A program made the position numbers and the translations under genes. Under the pieces are notes generated by a model. The model was not told the origin of the DNA, did not search any database, and saw nothing but the letters and a program-made list of their open reading frames with translations. Of a stretch of 10,544 nucleotides of DNA, positions 10,449 to 10,544 are shown piece by piece. This stretch comes from Baffinella frigidus. Lineage: Eukaryota > Cryptophyceae > Cryptomonadales > Baffinellaceae. The number at the start of each line of letters is the position of its first letter. Within the stretch, counting starts at the first letter, position 1. The stretch covers positions 417,713 to 428,256 of the forward strand of contig MU646363.1 of assembly GCA_026770585.1 (NCBI GenBank), given 5' to 3'.

Positions 10449-10544
10449 ATGCGAGCTTTCACTCCTCGAGAACGCGCGTGTCTGCAGAGCTCCACTAAGA
10501 GCGCCGCACAATCACTTCTGCGCGGAAAGCCTCATCCCACCTCC
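10449..10544. other. unassigned end of window
   Basis: GC-rich sequence with no open frame, repeat or hairpin I can support. Confidence 0.4.

Overview
Organism and overall character. This looks like a stretch of a eukaryotic nuclear genome that is dense in repeats, not a bacterial or viral one. There are many perfect and degenerate CCCTAAA/TTTAGGG arrays (the telomere type of plants, green algae and several other algal and alveolate lineages). There are short GC-rich open segments bounded by GT/AG splice-like sites, simple repeats (AT, GAA, CT, CCCTCT), and more than twenty short fold-back elements. No rRNA, tRNA, CRISPR, transposase or complete protein gene was found. The lineage cannot be fixed from this window; a protist alga or related group with a 7-bp telomere repeat fits best.

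Layout. 1-120 is an AT microsatellite. 180-1750 alternates telomere-like arrays with three copies of one exon-like segment (500-613, 960-1194, 1511-1544), two of them invaded or flanked by fold-back elements (P1, H). 1751-2470 is another exon-like segment whose 3' part was amplified with a fold-back element into a 173-bp tandem array. 2471-3560 holds fold-back elements N, G, A1 and B1 plus a GAA repeat. 3562-3767 is a G-strand telomere-like array. 3811-4097 holds two more inverted-repeat elements. 4190-4940 is a repeated GC-rich stretch followed by a long pyrimidine tract. 5079-5510 holds B2, a multi-hairpin segment and a fragment of family I. 5648-5793 is a long CCCTAAA array running directly into an exon-like segment (5799-5907) that recurs at 6028-6076. 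6218-6860 holds A2, nested hairpins and degenerate telomere-like sequence. 6852-7811 is a four-copy array of one coding-like segment, each spacer carrying a different fold-back element. 7936-9213 is a pile-up of families D, E, F and J, often joined at a shared TA. 9214-10544 is a non-coding host repeat present in several copies, carrying D7, D8, P2 and C4.

How it fits together. The fold-back elements behave like non-autonomous DNA transposons (MITE-like). Families D, E, F, G, H, I, J and probably A begin and end at TA; family P duplicates 2 bp, shown at two loci by comparison with an empty site inside the window. Nothing here encodes the mobilising enzyme. Two patterns stand out. First, in families A, B and J the two arms of one copy share substitutions that separate that copy from its sister, so arms seem to be homogenised within each element. 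Second, telomere-like repeats sit exactly where introns or breaks would be in coding-like segments, including one clear case where eight CCCTAAA units split a segment that is intact elsewhere in the window.
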